A stretch of DNA of 64,000 bases from RH-AL1 sp965277355 (GCA_965277355.1 CBDICN010000002.1:2046001-2110000), one strand, 5' to 3'. Positions 45,493 through 55,122 are shown, numbered from the stretch's first letter. The notes: generated from the letters alone by a model not told the origin. A program made the numbers and translations.

Positions 45493-46446
45493 ATGACTTT
45501 GGCGACGAATGAACTGGCGTTGCGCGCATTCGGCGCGACCGCGAGGGTGTCGAACGACATCGTTCAACTGTCCAGCAACCGTCCGTACGCCCACGCCGAG
45601 GACGCCTACGACGCGCAGTACGACAACGAGACCTACGATCTGGCTCCGGGGCTGCGCATCGTCGATCTTCTGAAGGAGATGGGCGTCGGCGAAGGTGCGA
45701 AGCTGCTCGAGATCGGCTGCGGCTCGGGATTTCTGTCGTTAGGCATGGCCGCCTCGAATCACTTCGGCGAACTCGCCGTGACGGACGGTTCGATGGATTT
45801 CGTGCGCCTGACCAAGCGCAAATTCGAGAAGGTCGAAACCAAGTCCGCGCTCTGTCTCGCCATCCTCACCGACGAGGACACCGATAAGATCGCGGGGAAT
45901 TATTTCGACGTGATCGCAATGCGTTCGGTCCTCCACCATGTGACCGATTACAACGCCTTCGCCGATCACTTGATGGGCAAGCTGAAGCACAACGGCGTGC
46001 TCGCGATGTATGAACCGCGTGCTGAAATGTTCCTGTGGATGGGAACGGTCATGGCGATGTTCCCTGACGCCGCCGCGACCAGGAACATCGGGCTCGACGA
46101 GGCGGAGCGCGAAACAATCGACGTCTTCGTGCGCACCATGGCATTCTACCTGCGCCGCGACATCGACAAGTCGGGTGGCGAGGACAAGTACGCGTTCTGG
46201 CAGACCGAGTTGCTCGACATGGCCGTCCGCAACAACGCGATGATGATGTTCCGGGCCGAGCATCAGACCACAAATCTCGTGGGGGAACTGATCGACTACT
46301 GCCAATATTGCATGAGCTTCTCTCCTGCTTTGTTGGAGAAGGTGCGAGAAGGTCTCGGGGCTCTCAACACCACCATCGGGGGCTTTCTCGCCGGTCACCA
46401 GCCGCCGGACATAGCCGGATGGTATCTGCTCAAGAAGATCGCCTGA
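45493..46446 (+). CDS. Class I SAM methyltransferase
   Basis: A 317-residue protein. The SAM loop is AKLLEIGCGSGFLSLGMA near residues 69-86, FDVIAMRSVLHHVTDYNAFAD gives the post-motif, and VLAMYEPRAEMFLWMG follows. A further C-terminal part of about 130 residues without a recognised domain is present. It is 139 bp after the GT11-like gene and may be read with it. The acceptor is unknown. Confidence 0.78.
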   Translation: MTLATNELALRAFGATARVSNDIVQLSSNRPYAHAEDAYDAQYDNETYDLAPGLRIVDLLKEMGVGEGAKLLEIGCGSGFLSLGMAASNHFGELAVTDGSMDFVRLTKRKFEKVETKSALCLAILTDEDTDKIAGNYFDVIAMRSVLHHVTDYNAFADHLMGKLKHNGVLAMYEPRAEMFLWMGTVMAMFPDAAATRNIGLDEAERETIDVFVRTMAFYLRRDIDKSGGEDKYAFWQTELLDMAVRNNAMMMFRAEHQTTNLVGELIDYCQYCMSFSPALLEKVREGLGALNTTIGGFLAGHQPPDIAGWYLLKKIA

Positions 46447-46570
46447 GCGAGACGCCGTTGCTCGGACTTCGCCTCGGCATCGGCCGCCATTCGCCGCGCC
46501 GTTGTGCTTCGAAGACCGAAGCCTCTGGCTCACTCCGCCTCACGCGGTCGGGTACGAAAGCGGTCCGCGG

Positions 46571-47665
46571 TCATAGTTCCGCGTCCAGAGACCAAGCGTC
46601 CAGCATGGCGTAAGCGTCGCCTGCACCGGCGCTGATGATGTTGAAGCGGGCCGCAACCCGGCTGTCGGGCAGATTGCCTCCCGACGTGTACAAGGTGACG
46701 CTCGAAACGTTCGTTCGATTGCCTGCCTGACCGGCCAGAGCGTTGGCCTCGGCGACTTTGGGCGGCGCGCGCATCGGGACGCTGAACATCGCCGACGATT
46801 CGATATTCTCTCCGGCCGCCCCGGCGGTGAAGCGGCAGGTGAACAAGCCAATCTGAAAGTACCGCTGACACAGCGCGAGTTCCGTCGAATGCAGCCTCCG
46901 CTCAAAGGGCTGCGGCTCGGCGCCGGGCGCCGCAGCCTCCAGTTGCACGAGACCCAGCGTGCCGTTGGAAAATTCCACCTTGATGATCTGCCCCGGCTTG
47001 AGGTCGGTCGCGTGCAGGGCATTCATGGTGACGCCGCCGACCGTCATCTCGGTTCCTGTCGAGAACGGTGGCCATTGGAGGCCCTGCGTGACCCGCGCGG
47101 AAGCGGTGCCGACCCAGGTGAGCCACATGGCCGGGGCGTAGACGCGTTCGACGGCTTGCATGAGCCAGCCGAAAACAATGGTGATCGCGGTCTCGGCATC
47201 TTCATCTTGCTCGAACGTGTACGCACAGCCGATCGCCCCCGCTTTCCACCGGTCGTGCGCGTAGGCATAGGGGGGGAGTTTCGCGCCGGACGAGTAGCGG
47301 CGCTGGTTGATGGCGAAGGCACCATTGATCAGCACGTTACGTAAAGGCAGGCAGGCGGCGTCCGCGGAAACCAACGAACCCTTGGGACCGAAGGCGTCGT
47401 CCGTCGCGTGCCTCCCGGGCTCTGGCCTCTCGCTAGAGGCGATCTGCCTTTCAGCCTCGAGCCAAATCGCTGTGTCTCGTCGCTCCGGCCGGCCACAGAC
47501 CTCCCAGAGGTTCAGCGCCTGTTCTCTTACCCTCTGCTCTCGATCGTCCGACACGAACTCCTCCATGTAGCCAAGTGGACCAGCAATGAATTGGATGAAT
47601 CTGTCTAGCAGGCGCTGCCGAAGCAAGTTCCCGTAAAGCTTCAAGGTCCTTGGAACCCACAACAT
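46571..47665 (-). CDS. DUF2934 plus phage-tail-fibre-like domain protein
   Basis: A 364-residue protein of unusual make-up. Residues of about 40-75 match DUF2934 (DREQRVREQALNLWEVCGRP, then WLEAERQ). From residue 108 the sequence is like the C-terminus of phage tail fibres and tailspikes: NVLINGAFAINQRRY, HDRWKAGAIGC, then the hallmark LGLVQLEAAAPGAEPQPFER followed by ELALCQRYFQ, and an AMLDAWSLDAEL ending. Such domains bind sugars. There are no phage genes around it. It is the last gene of a minus-strand group with a beta-helix protein and two glycosyltransferases. Confidence 0.65.
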   Translation of the reverse strand: MLWVPRTLKLYGNLLRQRLLDRFIQFIAGPLGYMEEFVSDDREQRVREQALNLWEVCGRPERRDTAIWLEAERQIASSERPEPGRHATDDAFGPKGSLVSADAACLPLRNVLINGAFAINQRRYSSGAKLPPYAYAHDRWKAGAIGCAYTFEQDEDAETAITIVFGWLMQAVERVYAPAMWLTWVGTASARVTQGLQWPPFSTGTEMTVGGVTMNALHATDLKPGQIIKVEFSNGTLGLVQLEAAAPGAEPQPFERRLHSTELALCQRYFQIGLFTCRFTAGAAGENIESSAMFSVPMRAPPKVAEANALAGQAGNRTNVSSVTLYTSGGNLPDSRVAARFNIISAGAGDAYAMLDAWSLDAEL

Positions 47666-47734
47666 TCGGAACGCAGGACGATGTGAATTATCGATCTCGT
47701 CTTGTTCGCGGAGCAGCTTAAGGATTGCTTCAAG

Positions 47735-49198
47735 TTAGCGGGCGACGAGACACTGGCCGTCGTCGACGTTGGCAACGCTTGCGAGGCTCCGTGCGCCGTG
47801 AAGCGCCTTGAGGTGGATACAATCTGTTGTCGACGTGAATTGATTGCCGAAGAACGTCAGGACGTTGGTGACGATGTCCGTTGCCTTTCCGGCATAGAAG
47901 AAATTGTTGCCGACTATTTGTGCCGCGTTCCCGCGCACGACCAGCGAACCGCCCCCTGGATCATTGCCGAAGTTGTTGTTGAAGAGGCCGATGCGATCGG
48001 TCGCCGGTTCCTCGATGTCGATGTCGTGGCGAAGATGGCTCTGGCTCGTGCCGTTGGCGAACCGTAGCTGCTGCGGCCCGTAGTGAGAACCGTCAAAGCT
48101 TTTCGTCTTGGCGTTCCAGCCGTTGGTATTCACCGGAACGCAGAGCCCGGTCGTCGGCAGACTGCCGCCGTCGAGATACACGTTTTCGAACATGATCGTC
48201 TGCGAATTGGTACCCCCGGGCACCCGCGCGGCGAAGATCCTTATCTGGCAAACCTGGCCGCCGAAGTACGAGTTGACGACCTGCGTCGTGTCGATGCCCT
48301 CAAGCTCGTAGCCGGCGGACACGAACACGCTTGAGGCGAACTCGCTGTCGTTTATGTAGATGCCGGAGCCGCTGTGGGACGTGCCGTCCGCCGGCGCGAT
48401 ATAGGGCGTGACCAGCAGATCGGCCGAACCCTCCCGAAGGAAGGAGAAGTGAGCACCGGTATTTGAATACACCTGATTGATGTGGATGGCTACGCCCCCG
48501 AGCAGGGCGATATTGTGGAAGAAGTTGGAGACCGAAACTCGTTCGATGTAGACGCTCGTCCCGGCGCCTATCTTGATCCCGGCCCCTCCTGTCGTATCGG
48601 AGTCGCGGTTCAGACGCATATCCTCGATCGTGAAGCCTAGTGTGAGGCCGCCCTTCGGCTCCATGCCGAACACGAAGAGGTCAGCGGCCGTGTTCTCGAA
48701 TTTCAGCGAGCCATCGGGATTCTTTGCCTGTGTCTTCCCATCGGCCTGCAGAGCCGGGATGCCGTGCATCTCGACGAGCGAAGCGGCGCCGCAGCCTTGC
48801 AGCGTGATGTTCTGCCCAGTGAAGCGGATCGTTTTGCTAACCGAGATTTGGTAGCAAGGGAACACCCACTTATTGTCGTTGCCCCCGTAGCGACTGGCCA
48901 GCATGGCCATCGCCTTGTCGGCCGCCTGCCAGTCCGTCCCCGCTGGGATGTAGCGCCCGACGTCCACGATGCCTTGCGGGAGGGACCGCTGTGCCACGTC
49001 CACGGGAAGCGACGATGAGCCGGTCTGTCGCGGGGCACCGAACGGCCACATGGCGTCGTGAACCGACGCGCAGGGTGGACCTGCGCAAGGGGCCGGCGGG
49101 ATCGCGGGCGGCATCGCCAGAGCAGCTTGGCAGGCCAGCATCATGTTAAAGGCGATGAGGCAAAAGCAGCGGGTGACATAGCGCAAGGTCGTCCACAT
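47735..49198 (-). CDS. Secreted right-handed beta-helix protein (pectate-lyase/tailspike-like)
   Basis: A 487-residue protein with a signal peptide (CFCLIAFNMMLACQAALA). ISVSKTIRFTGQNITLQGCG and GLTLGFTIEDMRLNRDS mark the first coils of a parallel beta-helix, and repeated NxxF and N-rich turns (QVVNSYFGG, RIGLFNNNFGND, QIVGNNFFYAG, TFFGNQFTS) follow to the end. Such folds include polysaccharide lyases, epimerases and tailspike depolymerases. An in-frame ATG at 49285 overlaps the stop of the GT2 gene and may be the true start, with a longer basic N-terminus. The likely site is the periplasm or cell surface. Confidence 0.75.
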   Translation of the reverse strand: MWTTLRYVTRCFCLIAFNMMLACQAALAMPPAIPPAPCAGPPCASVHDAMWPFGAPRQTGSSSLPVDVAQRSLPQGIVDVGRYIPAGTDWQAADKAMAMLASRYGGNDNKWVFPCYQISVSKTIRFTGQNITLQGCGAASLVEMHGIPALQADGKTQAKNPDGSLKFENTAADLFVFGMEPKGGLTLGFTIEDMRLNRDSDTTGGAGIKIGAGTSVYIERVSVSNFFHNIALLGGVAIHINQVYSNTGAHFSFLREGSADLLVTPYIAPADGTSHSGSGIYINDSEFASSVFVSAGYELEGIDTTQVVNSYFGGQVCQIRIFAARVPGGTNSQTIMFENVYLDGGSLPTTGLCVPVNTNGWNAKTKSFDGSHYGPQQLRFANGTSQSHLRHDIDIEEPATDRIGLFNNNFGNDPGGGSLVVRGNAAQIVGNNFFYAGKATDIVTNVLTFFGNQFTSTTDCIHLKALHGARSLASVANVDDGQCLVAR

Positions 49199-49275
49199 TG
49201 AGGAGGTTTCAGGCCTTAAGCGTCGAAGCGGTCGCGTCGGCGGCGCTGTCATACCCGGCCTCGACGAAGCCCTCT

Positions 49276-50817
49276 TCAGCGGCATTCCACCGCGACGAGG
49301 CAGACGCCGAGCAGGCGTTCGTCGTTCGCAAGCCGGCGGCGCAGCAGCGGCTTGATCTCGATGTGCGCCACTCCTTCCTCCGTCGGCTTCGGGACGGCGA
49401 GCGTGATGTCGGTGGCGTCGCGCGCGAGCAGGTGGACGCCGGCCGGCTCTCCGTCGACGGAAATCTCCGCGCCGCGCTCCTCGTCATCGTCGATCTCGGG
49501 ATTGCCCTTGCAACGAAGGACGAGCGTTTTGACCAGGGGCGACAGCGGCAGCCGCAGTCCGGCGCGCTCGCCGACGCTCCAGATGTGCGAGCTCTCCTGA
49601 ACGGACCAGCCGTCGCCGAGAAGCCGCTCGGTGCTCTGGGCGTTCTCCTGCGAAAACGCGAGGCGCGCTCCGGGTTTGAGCGGCTGCCGCGTGCTCGACA
49701 CCTGGAAGGCGAAGGACGCCACGGCGAGACCGACGATGCGGCGGTCACCGGGTGCGATCTCGTCGACCCTGCTCGCCACGAGCTCGATGGCCGCCGACGG
49801 CGCAACAGGCATGGCAAAGGCGACGTTGCGTTTGTACCAGCCTTTGGCGAGAGTGAAGGTGGCGATCTCGTTCTCGCCGCAGATCAGCGTCACCTGCTGT
49901 TCGTCGAAGGGGTTGAAGCCCTCGATCAGCAGGCCGTGCGACGTGCCATGCCGGGGTGCACGGAGGCTGACGCCATCGGGGCGGCACCAACTGACCGGCT
50001 TGACGATGCCCATCTCATGGCGGGGCCCTTCGACAGGATAGTCACCCGACAGCCAGACGCCGGTCATCGCGTTCTGGGTCCCGAACGGCGAGGCATCCTC
50101 GCCTAGAAAAAAACGGTCGACGGCCGTCGGGTCGGTCGAAAATTCACGGTAGAGCGCACACCACTCCAGTCTCAGCCGGGCGGAGCGCTGAGCCGAGAAG
50201 CCGCCCCCGACGTAGTGGCTCACCGTCTCGTCGATGTACTGGAAGCTCGCACCGGCCTCGAAGGCGCGCATCAGGACGTCGTGATCGGCGCAGATCTCGA
50301 TGTCCGTATCGAAACGCAGGCGGCGCAGAAGATCGCGGCGCACGAACGTGGCCTGATGGCCCGGAATGCGCGAGAGCCAAGTGGCGTCGATCTTGCCATC
50401 GAGCAGCGCCCGAACGGTCTGCCCGTAATCCAGCGACCGCTCGAGACGACCGCGGCGCCCTTGGACATAGACGTGGTTGCCGAAGAAGACGTCGGCGTCC
50501 GGCCGTTTGCAAGCGATCAGCCGGCTCAAGGTCGTCGCCGCGAAGAGCGTATCCGTGGCGTTGAGGAAGAGAACGTACTCGTTGCTGCAGTGATCGAGCG
50601 CGATGTTCATCGCGTAGTAGATGCCGGCATCCTCGACGCGCACGACCTTATCGATCGAGTCCGCGTAGCGCGAGAGGACGTCGGCCGTCGAATCGTAGCT
50701 GCCACCGTCGACCACGATGAACTCGACGTCGTTGTAGTCCTGCTGCCGGACGCTCTCGATCGTCAGCGGCAGATCGTCGGCCGCGTTGAGCACGACAGTG
50801 ACGACGCTGATGCTCAC
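49276..50817 (-). CDS. Glycosyltransferase family 2 with C-terminal beta modules
   Basis: A 513-residue protein. Residues 1-240 are GT2: VSISVVTVVLNAADDLPLTI, FIVVDGGSYDSTADVLSRY, DAGIYYAMNIALDHCSNEYV and ADHDVLMRAFEAG. Residues of about 255-375 carry one copy of the module found in the 36750-40379 protein (EGPRHEMGIVKPVSWC at its start). A second beta-rich part from about residue 400 has GDGWSVQESSHIWSVGER. The GTG at 50817 overlaps the stop of the upstream gene (50814-50816), giving coupled translation. Confidence 0.85.
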   Translation of the reverse strand: MSISVVTVVLNAADDLPLTIESVRQQDYNDVEFIVVDGGSYDSTADVLSRYADSIDKVVRVEDAGIYYAMNIALDHCSNEYVLFLNATDTLFAATTLSRLIACKRPDADVFFGNHVYVQGRRGRLERSLDYGQTVRALLDGKIDATWLSRIPGHQATFVRRDLLRRLRFDTDIEICADHDVLMRAFEAGASFQYIDETVSHYVGGGFSAQRSARLRLEWCALYREFSTDPTAVDRFFLGEDASPFGTQNAMTGVWLSGDYPVEGPRHEMGIVKPVSWCRPDGVSLRAPRHGTSHGLLIEGFNPFDEQQVTLICGENEIATFTLAKGWYKRNVAFAMPVAPSAAIELVASRVDEIAPGDRRIVGLAVASFAFQVSSTRQPLKPGARLAFSQENAQSTERLLGDGWSVQESSHIWSVGERAGLRLPLSPLVKTLVLRCKGNPEIDDDEERGAEISVDGEPAGVHLLARDATDITLAVPKPTEEGVAHIEIKPLLRRRLANDERLLGVCLVAVECR

Positions 50818-51878
50818 GAGACGAACCTGCGCTCGGATGTACGCGCTTGTGCGTCGAACATGCGCCGCGAGGCGGCACGGCGCAGATCGTTCATGAAGTG
50901 GCTCGACACGTCCTCTGTGCTCCAACGCCTGCCGTCGTCGAGCAGTATGCTCTTCAGACGATCGATATCGGCGAGCCAGTCGCTACGACCAAACTCGACC
51001 TTGCGGCGTGCGGCCTGGCTGATGCGCGCGAGCGTGTCGATATCGAGCGGAAGGTCGATCTTGGGCCGAGCCGGATCGTAGAGGATGCCGGTCGTCCCGT
51101 GACTGATGTACTCGTTCATCACAGGTCGATCCGGGGCGACGACGATCTGACCGGCGCTCATCGCTTCGAGAGCCGCCATGCCGATGCCTTCCTGGAGCCG
51201 CGGCGCGAAATAGAAAAGCGGCGCGCGTGATATCGCCTCGTAGTCTTCGCGCCTCTCGAACCACTGCGACCGGGTGATCGTCATATCGCCGGCCCGGCTG
51301 CCGGCCGCCCGTGGGGTTGTCCGCGCCAGACGGGCGAAGTCCGGCGCGGCATGAACATGAAGCGAACTGATCCCCACATCCTGGCAAAGCTGAAGTACAA
51401 CGCGCAGGTTCACCGCCTGGTCGGGGCGACGCTCCCAGAAGAAGGCTTGAGGCTTTTCGAAGTCGCGGTCGGGCACGACCTGCTGCTCGGGAAAGAACTG
51501 GAACGAGGCCGAGCGCGTCTCGAGCGAGACAAGGTGCTCGTGATGCACGCGGGAGAAGGAGAGGAAGCGAGCGCCGACGAACTGTTGCCAAAAACGATCG
51601 GACCTGCCGACCGCGCCGTCATACATCGGGATGATGATGAACTGCTTCTTCACGAGTGGCCGCAGACGCTGCGCGACGTACTCCGTTTGAAAGAAGATAT
51701 AGCAATCGAACGCGCCACCAGCTAGCTGCGCCAGCAGTTCGTCATCCTTCGACGCATCGTCCGTGTCGGGATCCGACGTGAACGTCGCGACTTCCCCTAC
51801 CTCGCGAAGTATATCGAGCAGGAACGTGGTAGACCGGCTTTTGTCGTGGAAGCTGTGGCCTACGTAGCAAAACTTCAA
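50814..51878 (-). CDS. Glycosyltransferase (group 1/GT4-like)
   Basis: A 354-residue protein. It begins LKFCYVGHSFHDKSRSTTFL at a TTG at 51878; the longer frame to 52001 adds residues without family character. A Rossmann-like first half is followed by the donor-site region APRLQEGIGMAALEAMSAGQIVVAPDRP with the Glu expected in GT4 enzymes, then STEDVSSHF near the end. It heads a minus-strand group of four genes down to 46571. Confidence 0.78.
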   Translation of the reverse strand: MKFCYVGHSFHDKSRSTTFLLDILREVGEVATFTSDPDTDDASKDDELLAQLAGGAFDCYIFFQTEYVAQRLRPLVKKQFIIIPMYDGAVGRSDRFWQQFVGARFLSFSRVHHEHLVSLETRSASFQFFPEQQVVPDRDFEKPQAFFWERRPDQAVNLRVVLQLCQDVGISSLHVHAAPDFARLARTTPRAAGSRAGDMTITRSQWFERREDYEAISRAPLFYFAPRLQEGIGMAALEAMSAGQIVVAPDRPVMNEYISHGTTGILYDPARPKIDLPLDIDTLARISQAARRKVEFGRSDWLADIDRLKSILLDDGRRWSTEDVSSHFMNDLRRAASRRMFDAQARTSERRFVS

Positions 51879-52147
51879 GTCGGCTCTCGCGCTGATCGCT
51901 CGCGGGGGCCTAACCGAATTAGCGGTTCGGTGCAATCGCCACGACGGCCGGTCTGCGTGCAGAGCCCACACGAGCAGACGCAAATTACAAGGCTTTCCCA
52001 ATCTTCTCGTGGAACGTCAACAAGCCCATAAGCGGTTCAACAAGCCCCATAGCGGATCGGGCGTCGGTCCTGCGGCGGCCTTGGACCGATCGTTGCTTCA
52101 CCTTGGGGCCTATGGTAGGCGATCGTGCTCAACATTCCCGCGTAAGG

Positions 52148-53095
52148 ATGTCTAAAGTGACACGTCGAATTTGGGTCGCCGGTCATAACGGAATGGTCGG
52201 TTCGGCCATCACGCGTCAGCTCGAGGCACGAGGCGAACGCGTTCTCAAGGTCAGCCGCGCCGACCTCGACCTCAGGGACCAGCCTTCCGTCACCAATTGG
52301 CTCTTGCGGAATCGCCCGGACGCCGTGATCTTCGCTGCGGCGAAGGTCGGCGGCATTCACGCCAACGATACGATGCCGGCGGATTTCCTCTACGACAACA
52401 TCGCGCTCGAGACCAATGTCATTCACGGCGCGCACGTGGCCGGCATCGAACGGCTGGTGTTCCTCGGGTCGTCCTGCATCTATCCGAAGTTCGCGCCGCA
52501 GCCGATCCGCGAAGACGCGTTGCTCACCGGACCGCTCGAGCCAACGAACGAATGGTATGCGATCGCCAAGATCGCCGGCATCAAGCTCTGTCAGGCGTAT
52601 CGCAAGCAGTACGGGCGGCACTACGTATCCGTGATGCCGTGCAATCTTTATGGGGAGCGCGACAATTTCGATCTGATGTCGAGCCACGTGATGCCGGCGC
52701 TCATGCGCAAGTTCCATGATGCCAAGTTGGCGAACGAACCCGTCGCGACAGTGTGGGGCTCGGGCAAGCCGTTGCGCGAGTTCCTGCATGTCGATGATCT
52801 CGCGCGCGGCGTCATCTTCTGCATGGATAATTACGACGAACACGAGCACATCAACTGCGGCGCCGGCTCCGAGGTAACGATCGCCGAGCTCGCACACCTC
52901 GTGAAGGAGGCCGTCGGCTTCAAGGGCACGATCGTGATGGACCCGAGCAAGCCCGATGGCACGCCGCGCAAGCTCATGGACTCCACGCGCATTCGAAATC
53001 TCGGCTGGAAACCCATGATCGCGCTACCCGACGGGATCGCGAAGACCTACCGTTGGTTCGTCCAGAACATCGCGGACAAGAGGGACGCCGCGTAG
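52148..53095 (+). CDS. fcl: GDP-L-fucose synthase
   Basis: A 315-residue extended SDR that makes GDP-L-fucose from GDP-4-keto-6-deoxymannose. NADP site IWVAGHNGMVGSAITRQLEA, FAAAKVGGIHAN, LGSSCIYPKFAPQP and the catalytic YAIAK, then PCNLYGERDNFD. A GTG at 52157 with AAGGA 8 bp upstream is an equally good start and would shorten it by three residues. It is on the other strand from gmd, its substrate source, separated by the RMD-like gene. Confidence 0.95.
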   Translation: MSKVTRRIWVAGHNGMVGSAITRQLEARGERVLKVSRADLDLRDQPSVTNWLLRNRPDAVIFAAAKVGGIHANDTMPADFLYDNIALETNVIHGAHVAGIERLVFLGSSCIYPKFAPQPIREDALLTGPLEPTNEWYAIAKIAGIKLCQAYRKQYGRHYVSVMPCNLYGERDNFDLMSSHVMPALMRKFHDAKLANEPVATVWGSGKPLREFLHVDDLARGVIFCMDNYDEHEHINCGAGSEVTIAELAHLVKEAVGFKGTIVMDPSKPDGTPRKLMDSTRIRNLGWKPMIALPDGIAKTYRWFVQNIADKRDAA

Positions 53096-53159
53096 GGCGA
53101 TCTGCAGCCGGAGACATCCGGCCGCGGCTGCCAAGCTCCCATCGCCAACGGCATGGGAA

Positions 53160-54122
53160 TCAGTCCAACTCGTTAGCCTCTGCTGCGACCCGGCGACGCG
53201 CTTCGTCGAGCAGCGAGAGGATCGTCTCCTCGAAGGGGATCGACGGCTCCCAGCCGGTCGCGGCTCGCAAGCGGTCGGCTCGGCCGGACGCGGACGGAAT
53301 GTCCAAGGGACGCAGGCGCGCCGGGTCAACTTCGACGGCGAATGGCACGCCGGCAAGACGGCGCATGGTCTCGACGATCGTGTGGAGCGGCCGTGCCGAC
53401 CCCGTGGCGATGTTGCACATAAAGCGGGGCGGCAGAACCTGCGAGGCGTCGATCAGGGCCAGGTAGGCGGCAACGACGTCGCGGACGTCGAGAAAGTCGC
53501 GCGCCGCATCGAGGTTGCCGACGCGCATCGTTGGCGGCTGCAAGCCAGCCTCGATCCGAGCGATCTGACCGGCGAAGGAGGGCAAGACGAAGTCTTCGCG
53601 CTGTCCCGGTCCAGTGTGATTGAACGGCCGCGCCACGATGAGGCGCACGGAACCCGGCAACACGTCCATGAGGACGCGTTCGGCGAGGGCCTTGGAGCGA
53701 GCGTAGACGTTGATGGGCTGGATCGCGGCTTCCTCGTCCACGGGACTCGCCGAGAAGGAGCGGCCGTACACCTCGGCGGAGCTCGCGAAGAGAACCGTCG
53801 CTTCGGAGGCGTGACGCGCGACGGCCAGCGCCAGGTTCAGCGTTCCACCGACGTTGACAGCCCAGGTCCGCTCCTCCGCCTCCGCCTGTGCGGCGCCGAC
53901 GGAGGCCTGCCCGGCAAGGTGGACGACCACGTCCGGCCTTTCGCGAATGATCGCGGTGGCGAAGGCACCAGCCTCCGTGAGATCAAGCGGAAGTCCGCTC
54001 TCGCCGGCAAGCCCCGTGCCGATGACCGTGACGCTCGGGTCGCGCGCGTGCAGCGCAGCGAGGAGTTGGGTGCCGACGAAACCGCTTGCGCCGGTCACCA
54101 ATATGCGCCTGGCCCAGTTCAC
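53160..54122 (-). CDS. rmd: GDP-6-deoxy-D-mannose reductase-like SDR (RMD)
   Basis: A 320-residue SDR. ILVTGASGFVGTQLLAAL, VVVHLAGQASVGAAQAEAE, FASSAEVYGRSF, catalytic YARSK and RPFNHTGPGQREDFVLPSFA, the last typical of RMD. RMD makes GDP-D-rhamnose from the gmd product. The GTG at 54122 lies 7 bp after the gmd stop; a TTG at 54167 that overlaps gmd is possible. With fcl present, the gmd product can go to two sugars. Confidence 0.82.
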   Translation of the reverse strand: MNWARRILVTGASGFVGTQLLAALHARDPSVTVIGTGLAGESGLPLDLTEAGAFATAIIRERPDVVVHLAGQASVGAAQAEAEERTWAVNVGGTLNLALAVARHASEATVLFASSAEVYGRSFSASPVDEEAAIQPINVYARSKALAERVLMDVLPGSVRLIVARPFNHTGPGQREDFVLPSFAGQIARIEAGLQPPTMRVGNLDAARDFLDVRDVVAAYLALIDASQVLPPRFMCNIATGSARPLHTIVETMRRLAGVPFAVEVDPARLRPLDIPSASGRADRLRAATGWEPSIPFEETILSLLDEARRRVAAEANELD

Positions 54123-54129
54123 GGCGGCG

Positions 54130-55122
54130 CTAGGCGGAGTGTCCGCGGCCGCCGCGGAGCCTTTCAAGGTCGGCCTCTACCATTTCGACGATCATCGTCT
54201 TAAGATTGATCTCCGGCCGCCAGCCGAAGGTGCTCTTGGCCTTGGCCGGGTTACCGAGCAGCACGTCGACCTCGGCCGGGCGATACAGCGCCGGGTCGAT
54301 CACCAGATGAGCCTCGATGTCGAGCTCGACATGGGCGAAGGCGATCTCGCACATGTCGCGAACGCTGGTCGTGACGCCGGTCGCGACGACATAGTCGTCG
54401 GCCTTGTCTTGCTGCAACATCATCCACATCGCCCTAACGTAATCGGCGGCGTGGCCCCAGTCGCGTTTGGCCTCGATGTTCCCGAGCCGAAGCTCTCGCG
54501 CCATGTTCAGCTTGATGCGGGCGACGCCGTCGGTGACCTTGCGCGTCACGAATTCGAGGCCGCGCAGCGGGCTCTCGTGGTTGAACAGGATCCCGGACGA
54601 GGCGTGCAGCCCGAAGCTCTCGCGGTAATTGACCGTGATCCAATGCCCGTAGAGTTTGGCGACGGCGTAGGGCGAGCGCGGGTAAAACGGCGTGGTCTCC
54701 GATTGCATCGGCTCCTGGATCAGGCCGTACATCTCGGACGACGAGGCCTGGTAGAAGCGTGCCGTGGGGCAGTTGAGGCGCATCGCTTCGAGGACGTTGG
54801 TGACCCCGACCGCCGTCACGTTCGCGGTGAGGATCGGCTGCTGCCAAGACGTGGTGACGAAGGATTGCGCGGCGAGATTGTAGACTTCGTCGGGCTGGAC
54901 CTCGGCCATGACCCGCAGGATCGACGACAGGTCGAGCAGGTCGCCATCGACGAGCCTGACCTTGTCGAGCACTCCGATCCAGCGGAGCCGATGGTCGGCG
55001 ACCCCCGAATGCGACGAGCGGCGCACGATGCCGACCACCTCGTAGCCCTTCTCCAGCAGAAGGCGGGCGAGGTAGGCGCCATCCTGTCCGGAAATCCCGG
55101 TTATGAGCGCGCGTTTGGGCAT
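54130..55122 (-). CDS. gmd: GDP-mannose 4,6-dehydratase
   Basis: A 330-residue enzyme of GDP-deoxyhexose synthesis. NADP site ALITGISGQDGAYLARLLLE, YNLAAQSFVTTSWQQPILTA, QASSSEMYGLIQEP, catalytic YAVAK and LFNHESPLRGLEFVTRKVTD are all typical. It lies directly upstream of the RMD-like gene and is probably co-transcribed with it. Confidence 0.97.
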   Translation of the reverse strand: MPKRALITGISGQDGAYLARLLLEKGYEVVGIVRRSSHSGVADHRLRWIGVLDKVRLVDGDLLDLSSILRVMAEVQPDEVYNLAAQSFVTTSWQQPILTANVTAVGVTNVLEAMRLNCPTARFYQASSSEMYGLIQEPMQSETTPFYPRSPYAVAKLYGHWITVNYRESFGLHASSGILFNHESPLRGLEFVTRKVTDGVARIKLNMARELRLGNIEAKRDWGHAADYVRAMWMMLQQDKADDYVVATGVTTSVRDMCEIAFAHVELDIEAHLVIDPALYRPAEVDVLLGNPAKAKSTFGWRPEINLKTMIVEMVEADLERLRGGRGHSA

